A stretch of 8,240 bases of DNA from UBA10183 sp041653835 (GTDB lineage: Bacteria; Omnitrophota; Gorgyraeia; Gorgyraeales; Gorgyraeaceae): NCBI GenBank assembly GCA_041653835.1, contig JBAZEP010000052.1:1-8240 (forward strand), in the 5' to 3' direction. Under the pieces are notes generated by a model. It was given only the letters and a program-made list of their open reading frames with translations. It did not search any database and was not told the DNA's origin. Positions 1 to 6,574 of the stretch are shown in pieces. Position 1 is the first letter of the stretch. Each line of letters begins with the position of its first letter. Position numbers and translations under genes: made by a program.

Positions 1-1
1 C

Positions 2-751
2 GATGTCCGGGACGCGGAAAACATTGCCCGGGAATTGAAAAAGACAGGGCGTGAGACGTATATTGTAGGAGGGGGCGGATATACCGGCGTGGAGGTAGCG
101 GCTAACCTGGCAATATTCCTGAACAGTCAAAAACTCCCCAGGCCGAGGATAATGATCGTGGAACGTTCGGCTGATATCCTGGGGCCTTTGCCGGAGTGGA
201 TGAAAAGCTATGTCCGTTCCAATCTTGAGCGGCTGAAGGTGGAGGTATTGACAGGCTCGCAGATCGAGAAAATAGACGGACCCAAGGTCTATATCTCAGG
301 TGTTCCGGTATTAAATAATGCCCTGGTTATATGGGCCGCGGGCGTGAAGACAGCGAGTTTTATACAAAACCTGGATGTCAAAAAAAATCCCCAGGGCAGG
401 ATCGAGGTGGACGAATACCTAAGGCTGGATAAAAATTGTTTTGTGGCAGGGGACGCGTCTTATGTCAGGCACGGGGATATTTTTTTAAGGATGTCGGTGC
501 AGTTTGCCATAGCCCAGGGCGATCGCGCGGCGCGGAATACAGTAAACACTATAAAATCCGCGAAATTACGTAAATACAAGCCCGTGGACCTCGGATATAT
601 TATTCCCATGGCTAACAATATATCCTGCGGCACGGTGTTCGGCATAAATGTCAAAGGGATCTTAGCTACCCTGCTTCATTTCGCCATGTGCCTGTACCGT
701 TCATGGAGTTTGAAAAACAGGATATGCCTGATGAGATCTCTCATTCATTAA
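2..751 (+). CDS. NDH-2-like FAD/NAD(P)-dependent oxidoreductase, C-terminal part (5' end outside window)
   Basis: The reading frame is open from base 2 without a start, so this is the C-terminal 249 residues of a gene beginning upstream. Only a TTG at 35 could mimic a start, and the coding sequence clearly continues above it. The fragment opens with the second Rossmann fold: a GxGxxG NAD(P)H-binding loop within IVGGGGYTGVEVA (about fragment residues 21-33), with an acidic residue at the end of the next strand (IVERS, Glu about 54). Then come VIWAAGV (about 109-115) and the FAD-contacting VAGDAS (about 148-153). This order is typical of pyridine nucleotide-disulfide oxidoreductases, and the WAAGV segment and C-terminal tail fit type II NADH dehydrogenases. 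These are peripheral membrane flavoproteins passing electrons from NADH to quinone without proton pumping. The missing N-terminal half would hold the first FAD fold. The family call is good, but the exact substrate (NDH-2 versus a related quinone reductase) is less certain. The lipoprotein gene follows after 15 nt, suggesting cotranscription. Confidence 0.8.
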   Translation, partial: DVRDAENIARELKKTGRETYIVGGGGYTGVEVAANLAIFLNSQKLPRPRIMIVERSADILGPLPEWMKSYVRSNLERLKVEVLTGSQIEKIDGPKVYISGVPVLNNALVIWAAGVKTASFIQNLDVKKNPQGRIEVDEYLRLDKNCFVAGDASYVRHGDIFLRMSVQFAIAQGDRAARNTVNTIKSAKLRKYKPVDLGYIIPMANNISCGTVFGINVKGILATLLHFAMCLYRSWSLKNRICLMRSLIH

Positions 752-766
752 CATAGGAGGTAAAAT

Positions 767-1156
767 ATGTTCAAAAAGGCGTTTGTATGTATTGTTTCTG
801 CGTTTTTAGCGGTAAATTTATGCGGCTGCGCCGCGTTATTGGTAGGAGCGGCGAGCGGGGCAGGCACAGCGGTCTGGCTGTCCGGTAAATTGACACAGCA
901 GGTCAATACTTCTTTCGACCGGACCATAGAGGCGGCTAAATCCGGCCTGAAATCGCTTGATATGGAAGTGACGAAGGAGACCAAAGAAATGAACGTCGCC
1001 CAGATCAAGAGCAAATATATGGGCGGTAAAACAGTCTGGATAGATATCCGGAAGATATCGGATACAAGCTCAAAAATAGAGATACGCGTGGGCGCGGTTA
1101 CGTCCGATAAGGAAGCGGCGGACAAGATATTAAAAGCTATCAGGCGGCATTTATAA
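767..1156 (+). CDS. DUF3568-like small lipoprotein
   Basis: This 129-residue protein starts at ATG 767, six bases after a strong AGGAGG (755-760). The N-terminus is a lipoprotein signal: a basic start (MFKK), a hydrophobic core (about residues 5-17) and the lipobox LCGC with the lipidated cysteine at 21. A small-residue, glycine-rich stretch follows (ALLVGAASGAGTAVW). The rest is a compact alpha/beta domain of about 90 residues. Its pattern (amphipathic helix around SFDRTIEAAKSGLKSLDMEV, then strands ending in IEIRVGAV and a C-terminal helix) matches my memory of DUF3568, a family of unknown function. It should sit in the envelope, lipid-anchored. It follows the oxidoreductase gene by 15 nt and precedes a strong terminator, so it is the last gene of that unit. 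No function can be assigned. Confidence 0.78.
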   Translation: MFKKAFVCIVSAFLAVNLCGCAALLVGAASGAGTAVWLSGKLTQQVNTSFDRTIEAAKSGLKSLDMEVTKETKEMNVAQIKSKYMGGKTVWIDIRKISDTSSKIEIRVGAVTSDKEAADKILKAIRRHL

Positions 1157-1210
1157 GGCGCAAATCCTTTAGTACTTTAAATAAATAGTCGTGTCCCCGC
1201 CGGCATATTA

Positions 1211-1261
1211 TCCTAAGGCGGCAAATTGACATTGTCACTTTGCCGCCTTAGGATTTTTTTT
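1211..1261 (+). terminator. Strong Rho-independent terminator
   Basis: A perfect 15-bp stem pairs TCCTAAGGCGGCAAA (1211-1225) with TTTGCCGCCTTAGGA (1239-1253). It is followed directly by eight T residues (1254-1261). The loop itself can extend the stem after one mismatch: TGAC (1227-1230) pairs with GTCA (1234-1237) around an ATT triloop. It lies 54 nt after the lipoprotein stop and ends only 6 nt before the next -35 box, so it insulates the two transcription units. The opposite strand has no T-run after the stem, so it should act on + strand transcripts only. Confidence 0.93.
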
Positions 1262-1267
1262 GCGCGC

Positions 1268-1296
1268 TTGACAAAAGACATAGTATGATATATCAT
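1268..1296 (+). promoter_or_regulatory. Sigma-70-type promoter of the AbrB-efflux operon
   Basis: A consensus -35 box TTGACA (1268-1273) is followed, at the optimal 17-nt spacing, by TATCAT (1291-1296), a one-mismatch -10 box. The predicted start of transcription is near 1303. That leaves a leader of about 35 nt before the ATG at 1339. It begins just after a strong terminator, as expected for the head of a new operon. The -10 box lies inside a perfect palindrome, which implies repression by steric blocking. Confidence 0.8.
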
Positions 1297-1301
1297 ACTA
1301 T
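1280..1301. promoter_or_regulatory. 22-bp perfect palindromic operator over the -10 box
   Basis: The half-site TAGTATGATA (1281-1290) is followed without a spacer by its exact reverse complement TATCATACTA (1291-1300). The flanking A1280 and T1301 also pair, giving 22 bp of perfect dyad symmetry. The right half contains the -10 box. Dimeric swapped-hairpin regulators of the AbrB/MazE class commonly bind palindromes in their own promoters, and the next gene encodes such a protein. Autoregulation is therefore the simplest reading. The symmetry is seen directly; the binding partner is inferred. Confidence 0.75.
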
Positions 1302-1327
1302 TCAGAGTTTTCATATATTTTACCTAC

Positions 1328-1333
1328 AGGAGA
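1328..1333 (+). promoter_or_regulatory. Ribosome binding site that fixes the AbrB-type gene start
   Basis: AGGAGA lies five bases before ATG 1339. It decides between this ATG and the upstream in-frame ATG at 1285. The latter sits inside the -10/operator palindrome, upstream of the predicted transcription start, and so could not be in the mRNA. Confidence 0.8.
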
Positions 1334-1338
1334 ATAAC

Positions 1339-1578
1339 ATGCAGTCGATATTCAGGGGAAAGACATACGGGGCGGTGACGGTCGGGGAGCGGGGCCAGCT
1401 TGTGATCCCGGCTGAACTGAGGAAGGCGCTGAAAATCAAGGCGACGGACCAGCTGATGGTTTTCGCCACGCTGGATAAAAAGGTCATCAGCATGATGCCG
1501 TCCAAGGATTTCAGCCAGTTCCTGGAACGCGCCGAGAAGGTAATCTCTAAATTAGAAAGCAAGGTTCCTAAAAAATAG
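1339..1578 (+). CDS. AbrB/MazE-family (SpoVT-type) DNA-binding regulator
   Basis: This is a 79-residue protein. Residues about 10-47 form the swapped-hairpin AbrB/MazE domain. Its hallmark is VTVGERGQLVIPAELRKAL (residues 13-31): a beta strand, the turn with Arg18-Gly19-Gln20, VIP, then a helix. A second strand pair follows (DQLMVF, KKVISMMP). The C-terminal 24 residues are a charged helix (FLERAEKVISKLESK), likely for dimer contacts. Such proteins bind DNA as dimers, either as antitoxins or as free-standing transition-state regulators. No toxin gene (PIN, MazF or similar) is adjacent; the next gene is an outer-membrane efflux factor 7 nt away. The role is therefore more likely local transcription control of the efflux operon. 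The start at 1339 is chosen on the Shine-Dalgarno site and on the promoter lying over the alternative ATG at 1285. The palindrome at 1280-1301 is the likely operator. Confidence 0.88.
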   Translation: MQSIFRGKTYGAVTVGERGQLVIPAELRKALKIKATDQLMVFATLDKKVISMMPSKDFSQFLERAEKVISKLESKVPKK

Positions 1579-1585
1579 GACAGCG

Positions 1586-2848
1586 ATGACTAAACTCACG
1601 ACCTTTGCTTTGATAATTTTATATATTTTCTGCGCGGCGCCCGCTGTATCGCGCGCCGAAGAAACGCTGACCTGGCAGGATTGCGTCAGGGAAGCCGCCA
1701 AAAACCATCCCGACCTTATTTCCGCGGAACAATCGGTCAAGCAATCCGCGGCGGACAGGGATATAGCCATGAGCGGGCTTTTTCCGCAGGTAGACGCCTC
1801 CGCGGGGGCGTCAAGGACCAAAACCACCAGGACAACAGACAGCTATACATATGGATTGTCAGGGTCCCAACTCCTGTACGACGGGCTCAAGACACTCGAT
1901 AACGTGAACGCGGCGCTTGAAAACATAAACGCGGCTTTGTTCACCTACAGATTTACCTCGTCCGGCATAAGACTGCGCCTGCGCACCGCGTTTATAAATC
2001 TGCTCAAGGCGCAGGAATTGCTGAGGATCACCGAAGAGATCGCCAAAATAAGAAGGGATAACCTGGTATTGATTACATTGCGGTATGAATCAGGCATCGA
2101 GCATAAAGGCGCGTTATTGACCGCGGAAGCTAATTTGTCCCAGGCCGAATACGAGATAGCCCAGAATAAAAGGAATCTCGATGCTGTACAGCGCCAGATA
2201 ATAAAGGAGATGGGAAGGAAGGAATTTTCACCTGTATCTGTCGAAGGGGATTTCCAGGTGAGCGACGAGGCACTGGAAAAGCCGGATTTCGAGGAAATAG
2301 CCAGGGAGAATCCTTCGCTTGAAAGATCCATAAGCCAGAAAAAATCCGCTGAATTCGGCATTAAATCCGCGGAAGCGGATTTCCGGCCTGTGGTATCTGT
2401 CCAGGCAGGCGCGGACAGGACCAGCTCCCATTGGCCGCCTGAAAATGACCAGTGGAATACAGGGCTCACTGTAAGTTTTCCTATATTCGAGGGAGGGCTG
2501 AGAAAAGCCCAGGTGTCGCGGGCAAAGGCCGTATTTGATAAGGCGCAGGCTGATGAAAGAAGCGTCAGGGATGGTATTGTCCTGGCACTTGAACAGTCGT
2601 GGGCAGCGCTCCGTAACAGCGTGGAGACGGTAAAGGTGCAGAAGAAGTTCCTTGATGCCTCGGAAGAGCGCTCCGAGATAGCGGAAGCGCAATATTCCCT
2701 GGGGCTCATTCAATTCGATAACTGGACTATTATAGAAGATGACCTTGTGAGACAAAAAAAGGCTTTCCTGGACGCCCGGGCAAACGCGTTGAGCGCCGAG
2801 GCAAACTGGATCCAGGCGAAAGGAGAGACATTAGAATATGCGGAATAA
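1586..2848 (+). CDS. TolC-family outer-membrane efflux protein
   Basis: The 420-residue product has a signal peptide with a hydrophobic core (about residues 7-18) and a probable cleavage after SRA (residue 24). The mature protein shows the duplicated outer-membrane-efflux-protein layout. The first repeat is about residues 30-210 (LTWQDCVREAAKNHPDL at its start, then FPQVDASAGAS, a beta strand, then long coiled helices). The second is about residues 230-415 (PDFEEIARENPSL, FRPVVSVQAGADR, then GLTVSFPIFEGGLRKAQV). The repeated small-residue plus aromatic strands form the trimeric beta barrel, and the long helices form the periplasmic tunnel. It would be the outer-membrane exit duct for the adaptor and ABC transporter encoded directly downstream. 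It starts 7 nt after the regulator stop with a modest AGGA site overlapping that stop, and its end overlaps the adaptor gene by 11 nt. Size is close to the family norm. Confidence 0.92.
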   Translation: MTKLTTFALIILYIFCAAPAVSRAEETLTWQDCVREAAKNHPDLISAEQSVKQSAADRDIAMSGLFPQVDASAGASRTKTTRTTDSYTYGLSGSQLLYDGLKTLDNVNAALENINAALFTYRFTSSGIRLRLRTAFINLLKAQELLRITEEIAKIRRDNLVLITLRYESGIEHKGALLTAEANLSQAEYEIAQNKRNLDAVQRQIIKEMGRKEFSPVSVEGDFQVSDEALEKPDFEEIARENPSLERSISQKKSAEFGIKSAEADFRPVVSVQAGADRTSSHWPPENDQWNTGLTVSFPIFEGGLRKAQVSRAKAVFDKAQADERSVRDGIVLALEQSWAALRNSVETVKVQKKFLDASEERSEIAEAQYSLGLIQFDNWTIIEDDLVRQKKAFLDARANALSAEANWIQAKGETLEYAE

Positions 2849-3800
2849 AAAATTAAAACTGTTCTTGGCAGCGGTGATCATCCTTGGTGTTTCAGGCGGA
2901 GTTTTCGCGATAATGGCGGGACAAAAAGTCCCGGACACTGAAATGACAAAAGAAATAAAACCTTTTACCGGCTCTATCCGTACCTTTATATCATGTACGG
3001 GCACGGTCCTCCCGAAGAACCGCCTGGAAATAAAGCCGCCGGTGAATGGCAGGGTAGAAAATATCCTGGTCGAAGAAGGGGATAAGGTAAAGACAGGCGA
3101 TACCATGGCGTGGATGAGCTCGACCGAAAGGGCGGCTCTTTTGGACGCGGCAAGAGGCAAGGGCGAGGAAGCGCTTGAATACTGGACAGAGGCGTATAAA
3201 CCTATACCGCTCCTGGCGCCTATCGAAGGAGAGGTTATCGTGGCAAAGACACAGCCCGGCCAGACTATTACGACCGCGGACGCGGTAGTGGTATTGTCGG
3301 ACCGCCTGATAGTAAGGGCGCAGGTGGATGAAACAGACATCGGCAAGATCACGCCGGACAAGAAAGCTATTATCAGCCTGGACGCCTATCCCGATACTAA
3401 AATAAAAGCCTCGGTAGAGCATATCTATTATGAATCCCAGACAGTCAATAATGTCACCATATACCAGATAGACCTGGCACCCGAGGAACTGCCGTTATTT
3501 TTCCGCTCGGGCATGAACGCCACAGTGGATTTTATAGACCAGGACAGGGAAAATGTTTTACTTATACCGCTGGAGGCGGTGTATAAAGATAAAGAAACAA
3601 GTTTTGTCCTTATAAAGCAGGATGACTACGGCGAACCTTTGAGGTCGGTCTTAAAGCTGGGTGTCTCCGACGACAGGAATGTAGAGGTGCTTTCCGGGAT
3701 CACAGAGAACGACACGATAATGGTAAAATCGAAAAAATACAGTCTTCCAAGGAACTCGTCTGCGGGTACTAACCCGTTTATGCCGTCGCGCAGAAGATAA
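2838..3800 (+). CDS. macA: MacA-like periplasmic adaptor (membrane fusion protein), short hairpin
   Basis: This 320-residue HlyD/MacA-type adaptor would link the inner-membrane transporter to the outer-membrane duct. Residues about 8-26 form a single N-terminal membrane anchor with a short basic N-terminus. Residues 50-60 (FISCTGTVLPK) begin the membrane-proximal/barrel strands. The two lipoyl half-motifs are residues 64-93 (EIKPPVNGRVENILVEEGDKVKTGD region) and 123-152 (IPLLAPIEGEVIVAKTQPG region). Between them only about 29 residues (94-122) remain for the helical hairpin, much shorter than in E. coli MacA. The beta-barrel and membrane-proximal domains follow (RAQVDETDIGKI; FRSGMNATVDF; VLLIPLEAVY; VEVLSGITENDTIMV). 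It starts inside the end of the efflux-duct gene, with AGGAGA at 2821-2826. Its stop overlaps the macB start (TAATG), so translation is probably coupled. The symbol rests on family and context; the overall length is below that of E. coli MacA. Confidence 0.88.
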   Translation: MRNKKLKLFLAAVIILGVSGGVFAIMAGQKVPDTEMTKEIKPFTGSIRTFISCTGTVLPKNRLEIKPPVNGRVENILVEEGDKVKTGDTMAWMSSTERAALLDAARGKGEEALEYWTEAYKPIPLLAPIEGEVIVAKTQPGQTITTADAVVVLSDRLIVRAQVDETDIGKITPDKKAIISLDAYPDTKIKASVEHIYYESQTVNNVTIYQIDLAPEELPLFFRSGMNATVDFIDQDRENVLLIPLEAVYKDKETSFVLIKQDDYGEPLRSVLKLGVSDDRNVEVLSGITENDTIMVKSKKYSLPRNSSAGTNPFMPSRRR

Positions 3801-5779
3801 TGATAGAACTGAAAAATATTTACAAGACATATCAGATGGGCAAGGTGGAGGTAAAGGCCCTCGAGGGCGTTTCTCTGAAAATAGCGCCTGGGGAATTCGT
3901 GGCGATAATGGGGCCTTCGGGCTCTGGCAAATCCACGCTTATGCATGTCCTGGGCCTCTTGGACAGGCCTGATTCGGGCGAATATTATCTCGGCAGGAAA
4001 AAAGTCAGCGGTCTCGACGATGAGGAATTGGCTGCCATACGGAACCGGCTTGTCGGGTTTGTGTTCCAGCAATTCCATCTGCTGCCCAGGATGACGGCGC
4101 TCGAAAACGCCGGCCTGCCCCTGATCTACGCGGGAAAACAGCACCTGAAAGAAATAGCGATGCGTAAGATTTCCGACGTGGGACTTTCAGACAGGATGCG
4201 CCACAGGCCTAATGAACTTTCCGGCGGGCAGCAGCAGCGTGTGGCAATAGCCCGTTCGCTTGTAAACGACCCATTGATAATATTCGCCGATGAACCTACA
4301 GGTAATCTGGATTCCAAAAGCAAGGAAGAGATAATAGCCATCCTGAAAGAATTGAATCAAAAAGGCAAGACCCTCATAATAGTTACCCATGAGCAGGAGG
4401 TTGCCGGCCACGCCGGCCGTGTTATCCATATGCGCGACGGCAGGATCATTTCGGATGAGAGGCCCGGCATCGTGGGAGAGAAGCATAAAACTTTGCTTGC
4501 CGAAAGCCAGGCGGGCGAAATAATAGACGGAGTCCTTTCCGGATCCGATAAACATTACAGGAGCGCCACATTTTTCGATTACCTGCGCCAGGCAGGAGGG
4601 GCCATGGTGTCGCATAAGATGCGTTCATTCCTGTCCATTCTCGGTATATTAATAGGCGTGGCAGCTGTTATCGCTATGCTTGCCCTGGGCCAGGGCGCGA
4701 AGGAATCGATCGAGCAGCAGTTGGTGTCTCTGGGATCCAATCTCCTTATAGTAAGGCCCGGCTCCTCGAAAGTCCATGGAATAGCTTTGCAGACAGGTAC
4801 TGTGACACGTTTTACGTTCCAGGATATCGCGGCTATCGAAAAACTGGCCGATATCGTGGGGAATGTGAGCCCTTCCGTGACAGGCAGGGCCCAGCTGGTT
4901 TACGCAAATAAGAACTGGAATACTCAGGTCGAAGGCGCGGGAGTGAATTACGCCTCTATCCGCGCGGCCCAGCCTCCCGTAGGAAGGTTTTTTAACGAGA
5001 GTGAAGTAAAGATGAGAGAGAAAGTAGCTGTGCTCGGGACCACAGTGGTCAGTGAACTCTTCGGGGAGTCAAATCCCGTAGGAGCGACAATAAAAATAAA
5101 CCTCATTAATTTTAAGGTCATAGGGATATTGCCCAGTAAAGGCGCGAACTCTTTTCATGACCAGGACGATACGCTGGTTATCCCTATCACTACCGCCATG
5201 TACAGGGTTTTCGGTAAAGAGTATATAGATTCTATTTACGTGGAAGCTAAGGCCCCTGACCTTATAGAAAAGGCGCAGGAGGGCATAACAAAGACCATTA
5301 TAAAACAACATCATCTAAGCAAGAACGAGGAAGACTCTTTCCAGATACGCAATATGTCCGATATCAAAAATACACTCGAGACAACCACCAAGACCATGTC
5401 GCTCTTATTGGGGTCGATCGCCGCTATTTCGCTTTTAGTGGGCGGTATCGGTATCATGAATATCATGCTTGTCTCTGTGACCGAGCGCACCCGCGAGATC
5501 GGCCTGCGTAAGGCGATAGGCGCGAACAATAAAGACATCATGGTGCAGTTCCTCATAGAAGCGGTGCTCATGTCGTTCATAGGAGGCATAGCCGGTGTGC
5601 TCCTCGGAAGCGGCATATCCACGCTCATAACGCTTTTCGCGGGCTGGGCTGTCAAGGTCTCGTGGGCGTCGATAATACTCGCCACTGTTTTTTCATTGGT
5701 GGTGGGAGTAGCCTTCGGCCTGTGGCCCGCCCAAAAAGCCTCCAAACTCAATCCCATTGAAGCGCTTCGCTACGAATAA
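3800..5779 (+). CDS. macB: MacB-type ABC transporter, fused ATPase-permease
   Basis: This 659-residue protein matches the usual MacB size and layout. The N-terminal ATPase domain has Walker A GPSGSGKST (38-46), Q-loop Gln90/Gln91 (FVFQQFHLLP), signature LSGGQQQR (140-147), Walker B plus catalytic Glu165 (IIFADEPTGNLDS) and switch His197 (VTHEQ). A linker of about 60 residues leads to TM1 (about 277-296). A large periplasmic domain (about 300-530) then precedes three more membrane segments (about 535-560, 584-614, 624-645), with the family pattern GGIGIMNIMLVSVTERTREIGLRKAIGA between TM2 and TM3. MacB proteins act as mechanotransmitters: ATP-driven motion pushes substrates already in the periplasm through MacA and a TolC-type duct. 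Known substrates of the family include macrolides, peptides, toxins and siderophores; nothing here identifies this one. All ATPase motifs are intact. The start overlaps the adaptor stop by 1 nt and has no strong Shine-Dalgarno, which fits coupled translation. Confidence 0.95.
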   Translation: MIELKNIYKTYQMGKVEVKALEGVSLKIAPGEFVAIMGPSGSGKSTLMHVLGLLDRPDSGEYYLGRKKVSGLDDEELAAIRNRLVGFVFQQFHLLPRMTALENAGLPLIYAGKQHLKEIAMRKISDVGLSDRMRHRPNELSGGQQQRVAIARSLVNDPLIIFADEPTGNLDSKSKEEIIAILKELNQKGKTLIIVTHEQEVAGHAGRVIHMRDGRIISDERPGIVGEKHKTLLAESQAGEIIDGVLSGSDKHYRSATFFDYLRQAGGAMVSHKMRSFLSILGILIGVAAVIAMLALGQGAKESIEQQLVSLGSNLLIVRPGSSKVHGIALQTGTVTRFTFQDIAAIEKLADIVGNVSPSVTGRAQLVYANKNWNTQVEGAGVNYASIRAAQPPVGRFFNESEVKMREKVAVLGTTVVSELFGESNPVGATIKINLINFKVIGILPSKGANSFHDQDDTLVIPITTAMYRVFGKEYIDSIYVEAKAPDLIEKAQEGITKTIIKQHHLSKNEEDSFQIRNMSDIKNTLETTTKTMSLLLGSIAAISLLVGGIGIMNIMLVSVTERTREIGLRKAIGANNKDIMVQFLIEAVLMSFIGGIAGVLLGSGISTLITLFAGWAVKVSWASIILATVFSLVVGVAFGLWPAQKASKLNPIEALRYE

Positions 5780-5784
5780 AATTC

Positions 5785-5812
5785 TTGATAGGCAATAAAT
5801 GGGTGGTATAAT
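5785..5812 (+). promoter_or_regulatory. Candidate internal promoter ahead of the response regulator
   Basis: TTGATA (5785-5790) and a perfect TATAAT (5807-5812) are separated by 16 nt in the short gap after macB. Transcription would start near 5819-5820, almost exactly on the ATG at 5820. It could let the two-component genes be expressed without the efflux genes. Hexamer matches in A/T-rich gaps can arise by chance, so this is a prediction only. Confidence 0.45.
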
Positions 5813-6563
5813 GCAAAATATGGCGGAAAAAATCCTGATAGTGGATGATGACCGGGAGTTGAGGGAAGAACTTCACGACTTCCTTGAGGGTTATGAAATA
5901 ATAGAGGCGTCTAACGGCGAAGAGGCGCTGAGGATATTGAAAAAAGCCAACGAGATCCGCCTGGTTATCCTGGATGTGAAGATGCCTGGGGTAAGTGGAC
6001 TTGAGGTCCTGAATAGGATAAAAAAGACAGACCCGTCCGTCAAAATAATTATTTTGACCGGCCACAGTTCCAAGGATACGGCAATAGAAGCGCTGAAAGG
6101 CAGGGCGGACGATTATATAGAAAAACCCATAAACATCGCTGAGATGAAAGAATCGGTCGAGAACTTCATGGAAGACGGCAAGAACGGGGACAGCCCCGAT
6201 GCCCCGGACCTAAAGCACAAGGTCGAGAGGGTGATGCGTTTTGTGGAAAGGAACTGGTGCAAAAAAGTCACTCTTAAGGAGGCCGCGGCAGCCGTATATA
6301 TGAGTCCGAAATACCTGAGCAGGATTTTCAGGGAATATGCCGGGGAAGGGTTCAGCGATTATAAATTAGCGTTGAAAATAAAGAAATCCAAAGATCTATT
6401 GAAGAGCACGGGGTATAACATTAACCAGATCGCGTATAAAATGGGATATGAGAACGCGGAATCATTCATAAGGCAGTTCAAGAGATTGATGGGTCTTACC
6501 CCTTCGGAATACCGCAGAAAAAAGTCATACCGGGGCAAAAAAGCATATATAATGCGGTTTTAA
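5799..6563 (+). CDS. Response regulator, receiver domain plus AraC-type DNA-binding domain
   Basis: The 254-residue product (from ATG 5799) has a CheY-like receiver domain at residues about 10-126. It carries the acidic pair Asp16/Asp17 (VDDD), phosphoacceptor Asp59 (LVILDVKMPG), Thr87 (IILTGH) and Lys109 (YIEKP), all intact. A short polar linker (GKNGDSPDAPD) leads to an AraC/XylS-type double helix-turn-helix domain (about 140-240). The first helix-turn-helix is around VTLKEAAAAVYMSPKYLSRIFRE. The second is around YNINQIAYKMGYENAESFIRQFKRLMGLTPSEYR, the characteristic family signature. Phosphorylation by the kinase encoded 11 nt downstream should switch its DNA binding. Being 19 nt behind macB, its likely target is this efflux operon. 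Three in-frame ATGs (5799, 5811, 5820) compete. 5820 gives the typical start MAEKILIVDDD and coincides with a possible leaderless transcript, while 5799 has only a weak AGG six bases upstream. REC-AraC fusions resemble the YesN class. Confidence 0.92.
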   Translation: MGGIMQNMAEKILIVDDDRELREELHDFLEGYEIIEASNGEEALRILKKANEIRLVILDVKMPGVSGLEVLNRIKKTDPSVKIIILTGHSSKDTAIEALKGRADDYIEKPINIAEMKESVENFMEDGKNGDSPDAPDLKHKVERVMRFVERNWCKKVTLKEAAAAVYMSPKYLSRIFREYAGEGFSDYKLALKIKKSKDLLKSTGYNINQIAYKMGYENAESFIRQFKRLMGLTPSEYRRKKSYRGKKAYIMRF

Positions 6564-6574
6564 GATAAATATAT

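Noticed and set aside
35..37. TTG at 35 as a true start of the oxidoreductase
   Set aside because: The frame is open and sensibly coding from base 2 onward, and this start would remove the FAD fold. It is an internal leucine codon of a gene cut by the window edge.
1226..1254. Second promoter: TTGACA in the terminator loop with TAGGAT 17 nt downstream
   Set aside because: The hexamers lie within the terminator hairpin, the -10 match is poor, and the promoter at 1268-1296 explains the operon better.
1285..1338. Longer version of the AbrB-type protein starting at ATG 1285
   Set aside because: This ATG lies inside the -10/operator palindrome, upstream of the predicted transcription start, and has no ribosome site. 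The ATG at 1339 has AGGAGA and gives the normal family N-terminus.
2497..2512. Hairpin GGGCT/AGCCC in the TolC-family gene
   Set aside because: Only 5 bp with no T-run and inside a conserved coding motif (EGGLRKAQ); no support for a terminator.
1945..2755. Long open frames on the minus strand opposite the TolC-family gene, and similar ones opposite macA, macB and the kinase
   Set aside because: They lack ribosome sites, encode no recognisable domains and lie opposite strongly supported genes. They are antisense shadows of biased codon use.
1339..2848. Toxin-antitoxin pair based on the AbrB/MazE-fold protein
   Set aside because: The upstream neighbour is a lipoprotein behind a terminator and the downstream neighbour is a TolC-type protein. 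No PIN, MazF or other toxin-like gene is present.
4404..4421. GCCGGCC direct repeats around the ATPase-permease linker
   Set aside because: Short, inside the macB reading frame and explained by Ala/Gly codons; no sign of a repeat element or recombination site.
6548..6553. TATAAT just before the kinase gene as a promoter -10 box
   Set aside because: No acceptable -35 hexamer lies 16-18 nt upstream, and it falls inside the coding end of the response regulator in an A/T-rich stretch.
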